From NCBI RefSeq assembly GCF_022605165.1, contig NC_063076.1, positions 1,426,001 to 1,490,000 on the forward strand: a stretch of 64,000 nt of DNA, written 5' to 3'. Below, piece by piece: positions 42,146 to 53,991 of this stretch (position 1 is the first letter of the stretch; each line of letters opens with the position of its first letter). This stretch comes from Purpureocillium takamizusanense (taxonomy: Eukaryota > Ascomycota > Sordariomycetes > Hypocreales > Ophiocordycipitaceae). A model generated the notes under the pieces. It was not told the origin of the DNA and did not search any database. It saw nothing but the letters and a program-made list of their open reading frames with translations. The position numbers were made by a program, and so were the translations under genes.

Positions 42146-44494
42146 ATGAAGGCCGCGCCGCTCATCATCAATTGGCATGACCAAAACGCTCCGGTCTACT
42201 CTGCCCACTTCGAACCCGGCGGCAAGGGCCGCTTGGCCACAGCTGGTGGTGACAACCACGTTCGCATCTGGAAAGTCGACACGGACGGCCCAGACCGCAA
42301 GGTCGAGTATCTTTCGACCCTCTCCAAACACAACCAGGCCGTCAACGTCGTTCGATGGGCGCCAAAGGGTATGTAGAACCCCCTTGCCTGCTGTTCTCCG
42401 CCCCTTGCGCGTTGTTGTTTGCTGACATTGTATGCCTTTAGGCGAGGTCCTGGCCTCTGCCGGCGACGACGGCAACGTGATCCTCTGGGTCCCCAGCGAG
42501 CTTCCTCCGACCGGCTTTGGCTCCGACGCCCAGGATGACAAGGAGTCGTGGAGAGCCAAGCACATGTGCCGCTCTAGCGGGGCTGAAATATACGACTTGG
42601 CCTGGTCTCCAGATGCTGCCCACTTCATCATTGGGAGCATGGACAATATTGCTCGTATTTACAACGCAAACACAGGCAAGCAGCTCCGCCAAGCTTCAGA
42701 TCTCCTTCCCATCCGCTGACAAGCCGACATCAGGCTCTCTCGTCCGACAAATCGCCGAGCACAGCCACTACGTCCAGGGCGTTACCTGGGATCCTCTGAA
42801 TGAGTATATCGCGACACAGTCCTCCGATCGATCCGTACACATCTACTCGCTCAAGACAAAGGATGGCCAGTACACGCTTAGCCAAGATGACAAGCCTCCA
42901 AGACTGGCGAGCCATATCAAGGCAGATTTGCCTCCTCGACGCATTTCGTCGAGTAGTCCTGCGCCCCCAGACTTTGGTCACCGGTCCCAGTTGTCCGTTA
43001 TCGACTCTGGCACCTCGGTTGGCTCGCCCGTGCCGTCTGCACCGGGGACGCCAACTTCATTTGCCGTACCCATGAATCCGCCGAGCGTTGTTAGCCACAG
43101 TCGCCGCTCATCCTTCTCGTCCAGACGATCCGTCTCGCCCGCTCCGTCCATGCCCCTGCCAGCAGTTATGCCCATGGAGGCGTCCCCGAAACCGCACTCG
43201 ATGGCTGCGAGTCTGGGCCTGAGCGTCAAGAACGCCAGCCTCTACGCGAACGAAACGCTGACATCCTTTTTCCGGCGACTCACCTTCACACCCGACGGTA
43301 GTCTGCTACTAACACCGTCCGGGCAGTACCAGACGCAGCACCAGGCCGACAAGGACGCCAAGCCGACTTACGAGGTCATAAACACTGTCTACATCTACAC
43401 TCGTGGTGGCATCAACAAACCGCCCATTGCCCACCTTCCGGGCCACAAGAAGCCCTCCGTGGTCGTCAAGTGCTCGCCCATCTTTTACACCCTGCGCCAG
43501 TCCCCGCCCTCCACAAAACACATCACGATCGACACGTCGTCCCCCGAAGAGCCGCTTCCTTCATTGCCGGACCCTGTGGCGAAGCCGTCGCCCGCAACTT
43601 CTGTAATGGACCCCCCGCCACCGCCCAGTACCGCCGCCTCGGACACCACCAGTGGATCAAAGTCTGCTAATGTCGAGACGGACGCATCCACTCCTGGCCC
43701 CAAGCCCGCATTCTCCCTGCCATATCGTATGGTGTATGCGGTCGCCACGCAAGATGCAGTCCTGTTGTACGACACGCAACAAAAGACGCCCATATGCGTC
43801 GTGAGCAACTTGCACTGCGCAACGTTCACCGACCTGGCCTGGTGAGTATTAAAGTTTTTCACCTTCACAGACTGGACACTAACGTCGATGTAGGGCGAGT
43901 GACGGTCTGACGCTGGTAATCTCATCGTCAGACGGGTTCTGTTCTACGTTGTCATTCGCCGCCGGCGAACTCGGAGATGTATACAAGGGGGAGGTTGGAC
44001 CTCCGAAGTCTCAACAAGCTACGGCAGGCGGCTCGGCGAATCCCGCAGCGAGCCAAAATACGCCAGTGCCAACTCCGACAACGAGCTTCGCGCCCCCATC
44101 CCCTTTCCATAACGGCACACATCATCAGCACCGCAACTCAGCAAGCTCCTTCACGGCCCCCTCACCTCCCCCTTCGGCAACTGGGGCTTCGCAGCGGCCA
44201 TCTTCCCCTACCAGATCGAACTCCACATCATCTATCGCCACACAATCCTCCTCAGTGCCTACCGGCGTAGTGAGTAATCCTCCTCTGGTCGGGGGCAACA
44301 TGCCGAGCCTTACGGCTGGAGGCAAATCAGGTGGAGTTCCCATGACCACACCGCCAGAAACGCCGCGACAAGCAGGGAGCGTCACTGCTGGCACGAAGAG
44401 AGATGCCAGCGAGAGCGAGAAGGAGGACACAAAGGAGCCGAAGAAGAGACGCATCGCACCTACGCCTGTTGACACAAAGCCAGCCACGTCGTGA
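42146..44494 (+). CDS. CAC2: Chromatin assembly factor 1 subunit Cac2 (p60), four exons
   Basis: WD40 subunit of CAF-1, which deposits H3-H4 behind the replication fork. Exons are 42146-42368, 42442-42675, 42734-43841 and 43894-44494; 721 aa. WD repeats are visible at the N-terminus (IINWHDQNAPVYSAHF; RLATAGGDNHVRIWKV; HNQAVNVVRWAPKGEVLASA; IYDLAWSPDAAHFIIGS; HYVQGVTWDPLNEYIATQS). A Ser/Pro-rich insertion with PSVVSHSRRSSFSSRRS interrupts the propeller. A last repeat surrounds the fourth exon junction (WASDGLTLVISSSDGF). The tail is disordered and ends in a KKRRIAPTP nuclear-localisation-like patch. The second intron uses a GC donor (GCAAGC) with branch GCTGAC and CATCAG acceptor; only this choice restores the WD frame NTGSLVRQIAEH. 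An out-of-frame upstream ATG occurs at 42115. Confidence 0.92.
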
Positions 44495-44966
44495 GAGGTG
44501 GGAATGCCTCAACCCAGCGGTGCCCTACTCGCGTACGCGAACCGCTGCGTCCACTCACAAGGGATTGTTGGAGAATCAGGGAATGGAGCACAAGGAGATG
44601 GGGCGGCCGGCCATTTTAGCTTAGCATGAAGGGGACGGCGTTAATGGGTTTTCGCAGATGGGACTCTCTGTTATTTCTCGGCTGCCTTGCTAAAACGGCC
44701 GACTTTGACTTGTTTGATGGACCACATGAGGGTCATTGGGATCTGTGATTAAAAGACGTGGTTAGATGGCGACCACGTGCAATTGACGCACTGCTATGAT
44801 CGGCTTGCGGTCACCTAGCTCGTGGCCCATAGTCTTGTTGATTCTATAGCTACCTAGAAAGTAAACCACAGGAACACGCTTGGGCAGCCGCAACGCAAGG
44901 GCGTGTCATTTGCCTCAAAGTCACAGTTGCTGCTGGATCCCATATCCTTTGTGAAAGCCATGCCGG
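44495..44966. other. Convergent 3' spacer, CAC2 and phosphoesterase gene
   Basis: 472 bp between stop codons. A CACGTG word occurs near 44774. No gene is supported. Confidence 0.55.
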
Positions 44967-46569
44967 CTAGTTCAGGACAGGGGCCCATCCTTTTCTGGGT
45001 ACGAAGCTGGTCACCCCTTCATCCTTGAGGATGTCCTGCCCGCGCCGGCCCGTGACAACGCTCCGCTCATAGTCGGCTCCGCGGACGTAGAAAGGAAACG
45101 TCAACCGGGCGGGAGGAGGCCCCCCGGCAGCCACTACTCTTTCTTGTCCGCCTTCTCCTGTTTCCGTGCCCTCCGTGCCGCCCCGGCCCGCCTCATCTTG
45201 CTGCTCCCAAATCGTGGCCCCTCGGCCGCGCCGCCACTCGACGAACCCGCAGGCACGCCGGTCTAGGGAGAGGTACCACTTCCGTTGGTGGATGCTGCCG
45301 ATGGAGTTATGCGCTCCCGGGTAGGCGTTCGAGCGGCGGACATGTTCGTCTTCGAGCTCGCGGACCTCGCGCTCGAGCGCGGAGACATGGGCGGCTGGGT
45401 CGGCCTCCTCTCCTGGGGGCACCACGTGCGCATCATCGTCGCTGCCGCCGTCATCGTCATCGCCCTCAGAGTCGCTCGTCTCGGGCTGCTGCTGCTGCTG
45501 TTTCGACTTCTGAGCGCGCCGTGGCGTCCCTTCTTCACCCGTCCTCCCGCGTCGCCTGCGATTGCTAGGCGTGCGCAGGCTCTTGGCCCGGCCGAAGGCG
45601 TCCTCCGACTTCGTGAGGCGCAGGTTCACGACGTACGGGTCGGGGAGCTTGCTGCCGTGCAGCCGCAAACGAATCTTGCGGCTGCGGAACGCCTCCTCGA
45701 GGAGGACCTGTGGGCGCGTGGCGGGCGGCGCGCCGGGCGAGGAGGGAGAGGAACGATGTGATGGGGAGGCGTCCTGCTGCGAGGAGGGGTCCTCGCGCGG
45801 GGCGTGCTTGCTGCGCCGCGGAAGGACGGAGTATGTCCCGGTGTCCCATATGAGGAGGCTGCCGGTATGCGGCGAGGCTGTCTCTATGAGGTGGTTCTGC
45901 ATGAAGGCCCAGTTCAGCATCACTACAACCAAGTACGGAGTAATCCAGGCATATCGGGGACGCGACGGCCGGGAGAGAGAAAACACTCACCCATAGCGAG
46001 TGGACGCGCGTCTCAGTCGCATTGCGATTCAGCCTCTTGCTGTTCGGGTCACCGGGCAAGCCGTACATGATGGCCCAGCTTGCGCTACTGGAGCCGTTGA
46101 TCTGCAGGCGGAGGTCGTAGTGCGTGCCCGCGACGGGGTGGTCATGCTGGTGGATGACGAAATGCGCGCCGTGGGGGCTGCCTTCGTTGGCCGCGTACAG
46201 GGAGGCGAGGGCGGAGACGGACAGGAGCGGGCGCGAGACAGGCGGCGACAGGACGTGCGAGGAGAGGACCGCGGTGAAGTGGGCGAGGTGGTCGGCGACG
46301 GTGGCAGCGCCGGACTCGATGGCAGCGGTGGATGGTGGCGGCGGCGGCGGCGGCGGTGATGTTGCTACTACGGCTGCCGCTTTATTGCCAGGCTGCGACT
46401 CGTCTTTGGTTGTGAGGAGCTGCTGTTGCGGCTCGGGAGCTTGCTCGTCATGGTCCTGGATGGCGAGTGTCCACGCGAGGTTGCGCTTCTTGACGAGCGG
46501 GTTGGGGATGAGGCCTCGTGGGCTGGCCGGCCGCTTATTGTTCTCATTGGGATGCCGCTGGGATGTCAT
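44967..46569 (-). CDS. Stand-alone LigD-type 3'-phosphoesterase protein, two exons
   Basis: Exons read 46569-45991 and 45896-44967, with a 94-nt intron; 502 aa. The domain begins near residue 133 and matches the 3'-phosphoesterase module of bacterial ligase D: FVIHQHDHP, then HYDLRLQING (first catalytic-type His at 150), SWAIMYGLPGDP and TETRVHSLW (second His at 190), and after the splice LLIWDTGTYSVLP. In bacteria this module trims 3' ribonucleotides and phosphates at broken DNA ends. Here no ligase or polymerase domain is attached. The N-terminus is disordered with a run of eight prolines. The C-terminal half has a long disordered Asp/Gln-rich insertion and then KWYLSLDRRACGFVEW and LTFPFYVRGADYERSV. 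The residue equivalent to Asp50 of Pseudomonas LigD appears to be Asn, so activity is uncertain. A role in DNA repair is inferred from the family. Confidence 0.8.
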
Positions 46570-47821
46570 CGTGTTACGTCGTGTATACGCGCGACGCGGC
46601 AGGGCCGGACAGTGGATGCGACATTGTCAGAGGCTCGGTCAGTGGCGTGTGCCGCGTTGGGCACAAAGCTGCGCGCGTGGCTCTTTTATGGGTGGTGATA
46701 TAACTCGAAATGAGCGAATGCTGCTCGTGGTGGTAGCAGTAGTAGTAGGTGTCGGATCTCCAGTGTTACTAAGTTCCAGTAGGCAGTGCGAGCACTCTGT
46801 GTGGGTTCCAAGTGGTTCACAATCGTACTAATGTACTTCGCACAGTATCTATCAGTACTTATACCTGCGCAACCTCACAATGGCGTGCCCCTCGGTACTC
46901 CGTACCTACGTGGCCGGTCGGCGCCCATTCCGACCAAGAACAGACAAGATGCGACGCTTCTCAAGACGCACAAACGCCTATCTGTACCGTGTTGGTTTGA
47001 GAGGGAAAAGAGCTCTGGATGCGGCCCGAGTCCTGGTGGTGCTCGAGGTGCATGCGCAGCAAGTGCCTAGGTACTAAGGTAGTATCTTAGTGCTCAAGTT
47101 GAGTATTAAAAAGAGCTACGAATTGCTGCAGATTCAACGGATTCAGCGCCGAGGCAAGAACGGTCAAGCGCGCCTGCAGCCCATCCAGTTCAAGCGCGCA
47201 GAGGCGGTTTTATTCCCCAGAAAAGTGCCGAGGCACATGCTGCAGCCGAACCAGCGCGGGCCCCACAATCTCCCCAAAGCGCCCCCCCTCCCATCGTCGG
47301 TCGCTCCTCCCAAACCGTCCGTCTCCGCCCGTGCCTTCCTCGCCTCGCCCTCCACGCCTGCGCCCGCGCCCGCGCCCGCTGTCACTGCTGCTCCTTTCAT
47401 CAGGCCGCATCCTCTTTCCAACCTGCGCCACCGTCTGCATTTCTCTCATCATCATCCCCTCCCGACCCATCACCGTCTTCCGAATCGCACGTCTGTCAGG
47501 CGACCTCAGACGCCGCCGCGTTGCTTTGACCGCCAGTCAACCCCGAGCACTGCGCAGCGGCTGTCCTTAGGCCCGCTCCCCGCCGTCCCGTCCGTCTCGC
47601 CCATCGGCGCACCGCGAAAAACTAACGCCGTCGGACCGACGTCACCCTCCTCCGCCAACCACAGCGCAATCGGTCATCAGAAGCAACCCAACGACGACTC
47701 AACCAAAGCGTCGCGACGCTTGCTATACGGGGCGACAAACTCTGGGCAGACCCTTTCTGAGGGCCAGGGCCTTCGCATCCTAGCATCTCGCGGGCCGAGT
47801 AGCCCCTCGCGCCCGACGACA
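46570..47821. other. Divergent spacer, phosphoesterase gene and PEX13
   Basis: 1.25 kb. It contains gtacttcgca and cagtactt words near 46831-46862 and ggtactccgtacc near 46893-46905. An open frame overlapping the PEX13 start from 47090 has shadow-like composition and is not called. The 47270-47560 part is pyrimidine-rich and probably the PEX13 promoter and 5' UTR. Confidence 0.5.
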
Positions 47822-49222
47822 ATGGCATCGCCCCCCAAGCCTTGGGAGCGGCCCGGCGTCGCCTCGGTGCCCTCCGGTTCGTGCTACCCACCATTTCAAC
47901 CTTTGCCACTGCTATCTATGGTCCACTGTGTGCTAACTGACCGCCAACAGCTTCCATTACCGCCACGCCTAATCCTCCAGCCACAGCAACGACCGCAAGC
48001 ACCGGCGCAACGACATTGCCCGGCTCATCCACAGCAGCGCCTCCAGTTCCCGATCGCCCTTACTCGCTCACCTCCACCGTGAACCAAAACGCTGCCGCGT
48101 ACAGCCGCATGGGTGTCGGCGCCTCTCCGTACAGTGGCTACGGCGGTGCCTACTCCTCCCCTTACTCGAGCCCATATTCTCGCTTCGGTGGCATTGGCGG
48201 CTATGCTGGCGGCATGTACGGCGGCTACGGGGGATATGGAGGCGGCATGGGCGGCGGCATGTACGGCAACATGTACGGTGGCATGCCCGGCATGCCTGGC
48301 AGCGACCCCAACAGCTTGACCAACAGCTTCAGCAATAGCACCGCGGCCACATTTCAGATGCTCGAGGGCATCGTGACGGCCTTTGGTGGCTTCGCCCAGA
48401 TGCTTGAGAGCACATACATGGCCACGCACTCGAGCTTCTTTGGTAGGTCATCACCCAGGCAGCCCTCGAATCAGAGATGCAAGTGCTGACGGGTGTTTTA
48501 TGACAGCCATGGTCTCCGTAGCTGAGCAGTTTGGCAACCTGCGCGACACGCTTGGCTCCATCCTCGGCATCTTCACGCTCATCCGCTGGATACGCACGCT
48601 GATCGCAAAAATCACTGGCCGCCCGCCACCGGCAGATGCGACAGCCCTCACCCCCGCCGCCTTTGCCCGGTTTGAAGGTCGCCCCGGCCCCGACGGCTCA
48701 CCGAGACCCGCCAAGGCTAGCCGCAAGCCGCTCTTATTCTTCCTCGCAGCGGCTTTTGGCCTTCCGTATCTCATGTCCAAGATGATTCGTACTCTTTCGG
48801 CTTCGCATGAAGAAGAGGAGAAGCGTTTGCAGCAGCAGGCTCTGCAGTCCCAGCAACCAGTTGACCCCTCCAAGCTTGAGTTCTGCCGCCTGCTGTATGA
48901 CTTCCTCCCACAGCCCACCACCAACGCCAGCATGGAGCTCGAGGCGCGCAAGGGAGACCTGGTTGCCGTTCTGAGCAAGAATGACCCGGCCGGGCAGCCC
49001 AGCGAATGGTGGCAATGTCGTTCGCGTGACGGCCGCCAAGGCTACCTCCCTGCCACGTACCTGGAGGTTCTGAAGCGACCCGGGCAGGAGGTTAAGCAGA
49101 TCAAAGCGGCAGGGGACGACGGCGGAATCAGCTCGATGACAAGCGCGGTAGCAAAGCCTGAAGATGGCAAAAGGGAGTACGCAACGGCAGACGGCATGCA
49201 AAGAAGCCACTTTTACTCTTAA
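47822..49222 (+). CDS. PEX13: Peroxin 13, three exons
   Basis: Peroxisomal membrane docking protein for cargo receptors. Exons are 47822-47876, 47951-48442 and 48507-49222; introns 74 and 64 nt; 420 aa. The N-terminus MASPPKPWERPG is a family hallmark. It is followed by a Thr/Ala/Pro-rich linker and a Tyr-Gly-rich region (about residues 75-120, e.g. GGYGGYGGGMGGGMYG), which in other species forms the permeable import meshwork. Conserved helices FQMLEGIVTAFGGFAQMLES and QFGNLRDTLGSILG flank the last intron. A transmembrane segment (PLLFFLAAAFGLPYL) precedes the SH3 domain at about 310-375 (FCRLLYDFLPQ, then WWQCRSRDGRQGYLPATYLE), which binds Pex14. The C-terminal tail is short. Length and order are normal. 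Confidence 0.95.
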
Positions 49223-49628
49223 AGAGTTGTATAATTTCTACGGGTTCTATGGTAATCTAAGGGTCAGAACAAATTTCGAGAGGCGATGGCACGGACCGGG
49301 TTTGGGGCGGTGAGGTGGTCCCGAAGAGCTTGTTGCATACAACCGCCTGATGATGCACGAGCGTTTCATGTACATGTATACCAAGTCAATGGCGATACCT
49401 CATAGCCGTCCACGCAAGCAGTTTTGTACAGTCTCAGTGCACGGGGCCCACCAAGGCTTACGAGGCTCTTTGGCAATTACGAGGCGTCGAAATAAGAGTA
49501 CCTGCGCGAGAAAAGAGGAAGGCCCTTTCTCCTGCCACACATTGATATTCAAGAGAATCTCAGCCCCAGAAATGATTGGGTCATTAAATTGACCTTGACA
49601 GACTCGGAGTCACTGCGACAAGACCAAG
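49223..49628. other. Spacer between PEX13 and the secreted-protein gene
   Basis: 406 bp; 3' flank of PEX13 and promoter of the next gene. Nothing else is recognised. Confidence 0.5.
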
Positions 49629-49841
49629 ATGAGGATCCGATACGCTACTGTGCTCCTGCCTATTCTCGGGACCACTGCTGCCCCTCCACCAGACTACATT
49701 ATCATCCATCCGGTACGTTAGCCAACAAGCAAGAACAATTTGTAGAGACGATTCTAATACTCATTGCGATGACGATGTAGACGCACGCTTACTGGAGCTT
49801 TGGGGTAAAGTGACAGCCCCCGAACCTCTCTTGGCCCCTTC

Positions 49842-49874
<33 letters not shown>

Positions 49875-50398
49875 CTTCGCTGGAGTTTCTACCTCCCCCG
49901 CCGACGAGAGCAACAACGACGGGAGTGGCCTGGTGGTGGTGGTCAAGGTAGAAGCCAATGGATCTAACGATTTATCAGGGTTGCAATGAGGCCAACAACC
50001 TGTGCACGATGAAAGTCAAGCACGGCGTTGACGAGTGCGGCATCGAGTGGCAAGACGGCAAGCCCGTGACGATGTTCAGCGCGGAACAGGCATTACACAG
50101 TAACCCTGCCTCTTGGGGCGACGCATATGTCAAAACATGGTGTTGCTACGATTGGAGAAGTGTCGCTTGCACAATAGGTAGGGTAAGTGATGTTGAAGAT
50201 GATGAACCCATCTCCCCCTCCCAGATAGCCTTAGCATGAAGGGTTGACGCATTGGTGTGACGGGTGGTGACACAGTGCAAGCAAGACTGGTTCGATACGC
50301 CCGACTCAGCATGCGTGTCCGACATGTTTACCGGCGACGTGTACTGCGGTCGCTATACATTCAAACATGCATTCGATGCGAATCGAGAGAGTGGATGA
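49629..50398 (+). CDS. Small cysteine-rich secreted protein, four exons (model tentative)
   Basis: Exons are 49629-49712, 49781-49804 (24 nt), 49979-50182 and 50276-50398; all junctions are phase 0; 144 aa. The N-terminus MRIRYATVLLPILGTTAAPP is a convincing signal peptide with cleavage expected after the Ala-Ala. The mature part has nine cysteines (GCNEANNLC, DECGIEW, KTWCCYDW, ACTIGRC, SACVSD, VYCGRY) and no transmembrane helix. Such proteins are typical candidate effectors or antimicrobial-type secreted proteins of fungi, but the family is not recognised. The second intron contains a (TTG)n tract. The 24-nt microexon (THAYWSFG) is the weakest part of the model; skipping it would also keep frame. 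The last intron has strong GTAAGT and CACAG sites. Confidence 0.6.
49842..49872 (+). repeat. (TTG)n microsatellite in intron
   Basis: About ten tandem TTG units inside the predicted second intron of the secreted-protein gene. Confidence 0.85.
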
Positions 50399-51568
50399 TG
50401 AGTGGGATGAACCTGGCTCCACCGCGGGTATGGGCAGACCGTAGGAGAGTGTTGGGTTGGGTTGGGTTGGGGGGCACTTTTGCGGGCGACTTCTTCTTGA
50501 TTTCCTGTTTTGCTCTTCAGTGATTTCTTTGTGTGGTGGTGATTGTGCTTTTTGGATTTACCGCCGCGTAGAAGAAATGCGAATACAACACATAAACCGT
50601 TGCGTCACGGCCGCGGCCTAAAACGCTTAGGGCTTCTTTCTTTCCTTCTTCCTTCTTCCTTCTTCCTTACTTCTTTTCCTCCCATGCACGGGGGATGCAT
50701 ACTGCCCATGGCTCATGGAGGAATACGTCTGTGCCCGAGAGTGACATTGCAGCCTTTTTTCTTTTCTTTTCTTTTCTATTTATTATTTTGATTCCCTCAT
50801 GTGGAGCTGTTTGCGTCCTTGTCTGTGTCGCCGCGAAGGAGGAGGAGGCATAGGGGCCATCTGATATATCTGTGCGGCATCACGAAACGACTGCGGCGCA
50901 CAGCCAGCCCCCGCGGGTTCTACGTATGTATGTGTGGACAGACTCACGAGCGCAGCACAGGTCGACAACGTGAGACAAGTCCAGTGACGATGATGAAATA
51001 CACAAAGAGAGAAAAAAGGCCTACGGGGGCCATGGCGTCATCTCGCAGCGCCGGGCGTTGACGACATCGAAGCAGACGTGGATTGGGGACAGAGACCCAA
51101 GCGCCTGGTTCATGCACGGGCTGAGAGAGTTAGAGACATCTGAGCGGTTGCCGCGAGGTATGTACACAAGAAAGGGAGCAAATCTTCGTCCATACGTACT
51201 ATAAGGCATCGTGATTGAGAATCTCCAACTTTCTCATTCCTGGCAACCTTCACGTCACAGGGGCCAGCGACATGGGCTAGCTGGGTAGCCATAGTTTAGG
51301 TTCGGGAACAAAGGCAAACGGGGCATCGAATCTTGCCTACCATTCACCTCGTATTCTTCTACGGAATACACTCGCAGTCCTCCCAGAATTGGCTGGCAAA
51401 GAAGAGCAGCCATGCCTCCCTGGCAGCCATTCCTTCTTATGCTTCCTAACGACGTGGATCCCCCTCCAACGCAACATGCCCCTCGCTTACGTGTGTGCGT
51501 GCAAAGTGAAACCTCGAACATCGCGTAGTGCTGTGAAAAAAGTCACCTGCACCGTCAGCGCAGACAAA
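50399..51568. other. Convergent spacer with simple repeats
   Basis: 1.17 kb between the secreted-protein gene and the end of DUS3. It contains (GTTGG)n at 50451-50471, a CTTC-rich pyrimidine tract at about 50637-50680 and CTTTT repeats at 50758-50777. No gene is supported. Confidence 0.55.
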
Positions 51569-53991
51569 TCAGCCCTCGGCTTCATACGAGTTGGACTTGT
51601 GCTTGGGCTGGAAGCGGAAGCCGGGGTGCACGGGGCCGAGGAACATTTCCCTATGTTCATGTCAGCATTCTTATGGCACGGCACGCCTGGGGGGGCGGGG
51701 GGGGCTGATGAGAAAAGAGCGCCGGGCACGTACGTGATCTTGATCCAGTCCTTGTAGTTGTCAGACGCCATCAGCGTCTCCAGCTCGTCGCGGCCCCTGT
51801 ACGCCGGCGGCCGATCGTTCAGGCTCGGCGGCAGGTACTCGAGCAAGCCGATGGGCACGTAGCGATGAGTGAAGCTCAGCCACTCGAGCAGGAAGCGGCG
51901 CGTGAAACCGATGCCCAGCTCGTCGGAGCCCCATGCCTCCAGGCCATATCGGACAAACTTTTCAATATACGTGAGGCGCTCGCTCGATGACTTGTCCAGG
52001 TACTGGCCCTTTTCAATCTCCTCGAAGACCCAAGGCTTGATGAGGGCACCGCGGCCAATCATGACGCTGTCGACGCGCGCCTTAGAAACGTGCTCCTGGT
52101 AGTCAAAGTGGGAGTAGCAGTCGCCGTTGCCGAGGAAGTACATGCGCCCGTCCTTGGAGTTGGGGAGCGTGCTAGCGTCGGGCTCGGCGGCCGTGTCGGT
52201 GAGGGCGTCCTTCTGCTCGTTGTAAGACTTGACCAGGGCCGCGCACTCGCCAATGTAGCCCCAGTCGGCCTTCTTGGTGTAGCGTTGCTCGCGGCTGCGG
52301 CCGTGGAGCGTCACGGCGGCGCAACCGGGAGCGCCCAAGCGTTCTCGGTGCTCCCGGGCGCCAAACGCGAGGCGTCCGAGCAGCTGCGTTGCCACAGGGC
52401 GGTTGCCCTTCACGCCCGTCCGTATCTTGGCTGTGATGGGGATCTCGCCCGACATCACGTTCATGCCGCGCAGCATGCGCTCCAACTTGCCCGGCGACTC
52501 GAGGAGGGCCGAGCCGCCACCAGACTTGAACACCATATCGATGGGGCAGCCGCAGTTGAGATCGATGAGTCTTAGGTGAGGGCAGTAGCGGTTGAGCACA
52601 TCGGCGACCTTGGTGACGATCCACGGCTGGTTACCAGAGATTTGGGCGCCGAACCTGAGGTCTTTCGAGTGGTCATACTCGTCGAAGACAAACGATTTGC
52701 CCGGTGTGATCTTGGGCGGCGATATCTCCGACTGATGCGCCTTCAGCAGGGTCCAGTCGGACTTGGAGCCCTGCAGCAGGGGCATGCCCATAGCCATCTC
52801 CGAGTACGTTAACTGACAGCCGAGCTCGACACAGAGTCTTCGAAACGGGAGGTTGCCTTGAGTCGTGAGTGGCGCCAACGTAGGTGTCTCGGGGCCAAAG
52901 TACAGGCGCCGCTTCTCAGAGGGCATGAAGGGCGGGTCGACAAAGCGCGCGCGAAGGTCCTCGATGCCCTCGTCACCCTGCTCCTTGCGGCGATGGTGAA
53001 ACTCATTGTTGGTAGCGGACTCCTTGTTCATCCACTTGATATACTCGTCCGCCTTGGTGAAGTCGACGCGCTTGCGGCTGAGGTTGATCTTGTCGGTCAG
53101 CGCAACGGAGTTGACAATGCCGGCACGACGCTCATCGTGATCGGCCAAGCCATTGTCGTTCTTGTTTTCGTCCCCCTTTTCCTCACCGTCTTTTGCCTCT
53201 TTCTCAGCCGACTTGTTGACCAGGACCAGCTCCTTGCGTCCGTCTTCGCGTTCGACCTCTTCCATGTGACTCTTGACGAATCGACATTTCCAGCCCGACG
53301 GACACCACCCGTACTGTTCGAAGACGGGGCATTTCCCCTCAAACGTCTCAACATCCTCGCGTCGGCCCTCAGCGAGATACTTGCGCACGTCGTGGCACAT
53401 CTTGCAGCGATCGCCAAACTTGCACTCACGAGGTGAGAACTCGTCGGTAAACGCCCGGCTGTTGCAAAGGGGCAGAGCGTCTTCGAACTTGCCGAACGTG
53501 CGCTCAATATTTTGGCCGCCCTTTTTCTCCTTCTTGCCCCTGCCACCCGAGTCTCTGTCGTCTCTTCGCTGCTGGCCGTCACGGTTAGCATCCCTGCCCT
53601 CAGCTGCATCGTCATCCACGGCATCAGAACCATTCTTGGCTCCCGAGACATCAATGAGAAATCTGAGTAGTAGCGTCAGCAACAAATTGTATTCTTAGAG
53701 TAGGAATCAGCCTCACTCCTTCTTAATAGGCGCCAGCCCATTTCGGCGGTCTCTGCCGTTGTTTGCATGGTTGTCTGGGCGTGCTTCGGTCTCTTTGGCA
53801 GGGGCATCGTGCAGACCCTCTCCGGGAACCTGAGGCTCTGCGAACTCGACATTCCCGGATTCGTTCGAGGCGTCCATCTTAAGCCGCTTCGCTGCTCTCT
53901 CCTCGGGGATGTCGTCCGAGACGGGGGCCACGGCCATGTTGCTCGCATCCTGCGCCAGCTCGGCTCGCTCTGGGTTTGGTGCCTCGCTCAT
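51569..53991 (-). CDS. DUS3: tRNA-dihydrouridine(47) synthase Dus3, three exons
   Basis: Flavoenzyme that reduces uridine 47 in the tRNA variable loop. Exons read 53991-53717, 53662-51734 and 51650-51569; introns 54 and 83 nt; 761 aa. Two CCCH zinc fingers precede the catalytic part: C-x13-C-x5-C-x3-H near residues 158-182, and C-x8-C-x5-C-x5-H at about 203-224. The TIM-barrel Dus domain starts at about residue 350 ([16 protein letters not shown]). It contains the catalytic motif NCGCP near 460, the FMN/tRNA-binding AKIRTG and [18 protein letters not shown], and GNGDCYSH and [12 protein letters not shown]. The C-terminus, restored only by the last intron, reads [20 protein letters not shown]. 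Length agrees with fungal Dus3, which always carries the zinc fingers. A CACGTGAC box lies 400 bp upstream. Confidence 0.95.

Noticed and set aside
47090..48082. 330-codon plus-strand frame overlapping the PEX13 start
   Set aside because: Out of frame with PEX13, Pro/Arg/Ser-rich, and the PEX13 exons explain the locus fully.
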